Positions 6,482 through 7,751 of a DNA stretch of 7,751 bases are shown here, piece after piece. This DNA is from Oscillospiraceae bacterium (GTDB lineage Bacteria; Bacillota; Clostridia; WRCU01), in the NCBI GenBank assembly GCA_009783805.1, contig WRCU01000061.1:1-7751 (forward strand). Direction: 5' to 3'. The notes beneath the pieces were generated by a model that saw only the letters and a program-made list of their open reading frames with translations, ran no database searches and was not told where the DNA came from. Positions within the stretch are counted from its first letter, which is position 1, and every line of letters starts with the position of its first letter. Both the position numbers and the translations under genes were made by a program.

Positions 6482-7751
6482 CTACAAGTCTAGGTAGTCC
6501 CTGAGCTTCTTGCTCCTGCTGGGGTGCCTGAGCTTGCGCAGCGCCTTGGCCTCTATCTGCCTGATCCTCTCGCGCGTCACGTTGAACTCCTTGCCGACCT
6601 CCTCCAGGGTCCTGCCTCTGCCGTCCTCCAGGCCGAACCGCAGCTTGAGCACCTTCTCCTCCCTAGCCGTCAGCGTGTCCAGGACGCCCAGGAGCTGCTC
6701 CTTGAGCAGCGTGAAGGCGGCCGCCTCAGCCGGGGCGGGCGCGTCGTCGTCCGGGATGAAGTCGGCCAGGTGGCTGTCCTCCTCCTCCCCGATGGGCGTC
6801 TCCAACGATACGGGGTCCTGCGAGATCTTCATTATGTCCCTGACCTTCTCCACGCTGAGGCTCATCTCCTTGGCGATCTCCTCCGGGAGGGGGTCGCGCC
6901 CCAAATCCTGCAGGAGGGACCTGGAGACGCGGATCAGCTTGTTTATGGTCTCCACCATGTGCACCGGTATGCGGATGGTCCGCGCCTGGTCGGCTATCGC
7001 CCTCGTAATCGCCTGCCTGATCCACCAGGTGGCGTACGTGCTGAACTTGTAGCCGCGCTTGTAGTCGAACTTGTCCACGGCCTTGATCAAGCCGAGGTTG
7101 CCTTCCTGTATGAGGTCCAAGAACTGCATGCCGCGGCCGAGGTACCTTTTCGCGATGCTCACGACCAGGCGGAGGTTGGTCTCGGCGAGCCTCTTCTTGG
7201 CGGACATGTCGCCCTTCTCCATCCTCTTGGCCAGCTCGATCTCATCGTCGGCCGTCAAGAGCGCGACCTTGCCTATCTCCTTGAGGTACATCCTCACGGG
7301 GTCGTCCGTGCTGATCCCTTCGGGGACGCTTATGTCGAAGTCCTCGTCCGCGCCGGGGCTGCCCTGCGGCTGCGCCTCGTCCTCGGTGGCGGCCTCCATG
7401 TCGCCCATGATCTCTATGCCCATGCCGTCTATGGCCTCGTAGATCTTCTCGATCTGCTCGGGCTCCAGCTCGACCTCGTCAAAGGCGTCCAGTATCTCCT
7501 TGTACGTCAGCATCCCCTTGGCCTTGCCTTTATCCACGAGGTCCTTCAGGATCATCTTCTTGTTCTCTATGGAGACCCTGTCCTCGACCGGGCTGAGCCG
7601 GTCCGCCGAGTCCTGGGACGTTTCAAGCCCATCGGGGCCGTCGTAGCCTTGGCCCGCGAAGCCGGCGCCGTACGGCCTGAAGCCCTGCGCGGCATCCAAG
7701 CCGAAGGGCAGGCCGAACGCGGCCTCGGGGACGTCCGGCACGTACACGGCC
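6482..7751 (-). CDS. rpoD: RNA polymerase primary sigma factor RpoD (sigma-70/sigma-A; 5' end probably outside window)
   Basis: Housekeeping sigma factor that brings RNA polymerase to -35/-10 promoters and melts the -10. Residues count from the GTG at 7747 (421 aa). Region 1.1 is about 66-113 ([10 protein letters not shown] onward), followed by an acidic linker; region 1.2 is about 147-181 ([12 protein letters not shown]). Region 2 is about 185-260, including [35 protein letters not shown] and the -10-reading helix. Region 3 is about 264-340. Region 4 is about 353-406, with the -35-reading helix-turn-helix [20 protein letters not shown]; the tail ends RDYLDL. The compact form without a long insert between 1.2 and 2 fits Bacillota. 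Homology to typical proteins begins near Ser59-Ile-Glu-Asn-Lys-Lys, where no start codon exists (the preceding Val is GTC). The start is therefore ATG at 7555 (loses a few conserved residues, weak Shine-Dalgarno), GTG at 7747, or off the edge, since the frame stays open to 7751. In many Bacillota dnaG lies just upstream of rpoD. Confidence 0.95.
   Translation of the reverse strand, partial: AVYVPDVPEAAFGLPFGLDAAQGFRPYGAGFAGQGYDGPDGLETSQDSADRLSPVEDRVSIENKKMILKDLVDKGKAKGMLTYKEILDAFDEVELEPEQIEKIYEAIDGMGIEIMGDMEAATEDEAQPQGSPGADEDFDISVPEGISTDDPVRMYLKEIGKVALLTADDEIELAKRMEKGDMSAKKRLAETNLRLVVSIAKRYLGRGMQFLDLIQEGNLGLIKAVDKFDYKRGYKFSTYATWWIRQAITRAIADQARTIRIPVHMVETINKLIRVSRSLLQDLGRDPLPEEIAKEMSLSVEKVRDIMKISQDPVSLETPIGEEEDSHLADFIPDDDAPAPAEAAAFTLLKEQLLGVLDTLTAREEKVLKLRFGLEDGRGRTLEEVGKEFNVTRERIRQIEAKALRKLRHPSRSKKLRDYLDL

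Noticed and set aside
6431..6484. A possible tiny gene after AGGAG at 6441.
   Set aside because: Only a CTG codon is available as a start and the frame ends within about 15 codons; no support for translation.

Overview
The window is GC-rich bacterial DNA holding three large protein genes and one tRNA gene. The primary sigma factor at the right end (regions 1.1, 1.2, 2, 3 and 4, with no large non-conserved insert) reads like RpoD of Bacillota, probably a Clostridia-type lineage with high GC. All three genes mix GC-rich codons with frequent AGG (Arg) and ATA (Ile), so they look native to one genome. I see no insertion sequence, CRISPR array, phage gene or toxin-antitoxin pair.

Layout. Bases 1-3279 (+) are the bulk of a hybrid sensor histidine kinase whose 5' end lies off the left edge. 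It has a lipobox-type signal sequence, two tandem extracytoplasmic solute-binding-protein-like domains, one membrane helix, HisKA, HATPase_c and two receiver domains. It converges on a tRNA-Asn(GTT) gene on the minus strand (3324-3396). A short AT-rich patch (about 3430-3459) carries a -35/extended -10 promoter for the tRNA and, inside its spacer on the other strand, a perfect TATAAT for the next gene. Bases 3483-6398 (+) encode a large cytoplasmic glycoside hydrolase-like protein related to the GH106 alpha-L-rhamnosidase group. It converges across 83 bases on rpoD (minus strand, 6482 to the right edge), whose 5' end is probably also outside the window.

The genes do not form an operon: transcription units alternate (+, -, +, -), so no shared pathway can be inferred from position. 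The kinase is an orphan here, with no response regulator or HPt partner in view. I did not find a clearly new biological system. The points most worth checking are the overlapping divergent promoters, the duplicated acceptor-strand sequence in the tRNA leader, the lipobox on a sensor kinase, and the extra N-terminal segment of RpoD.
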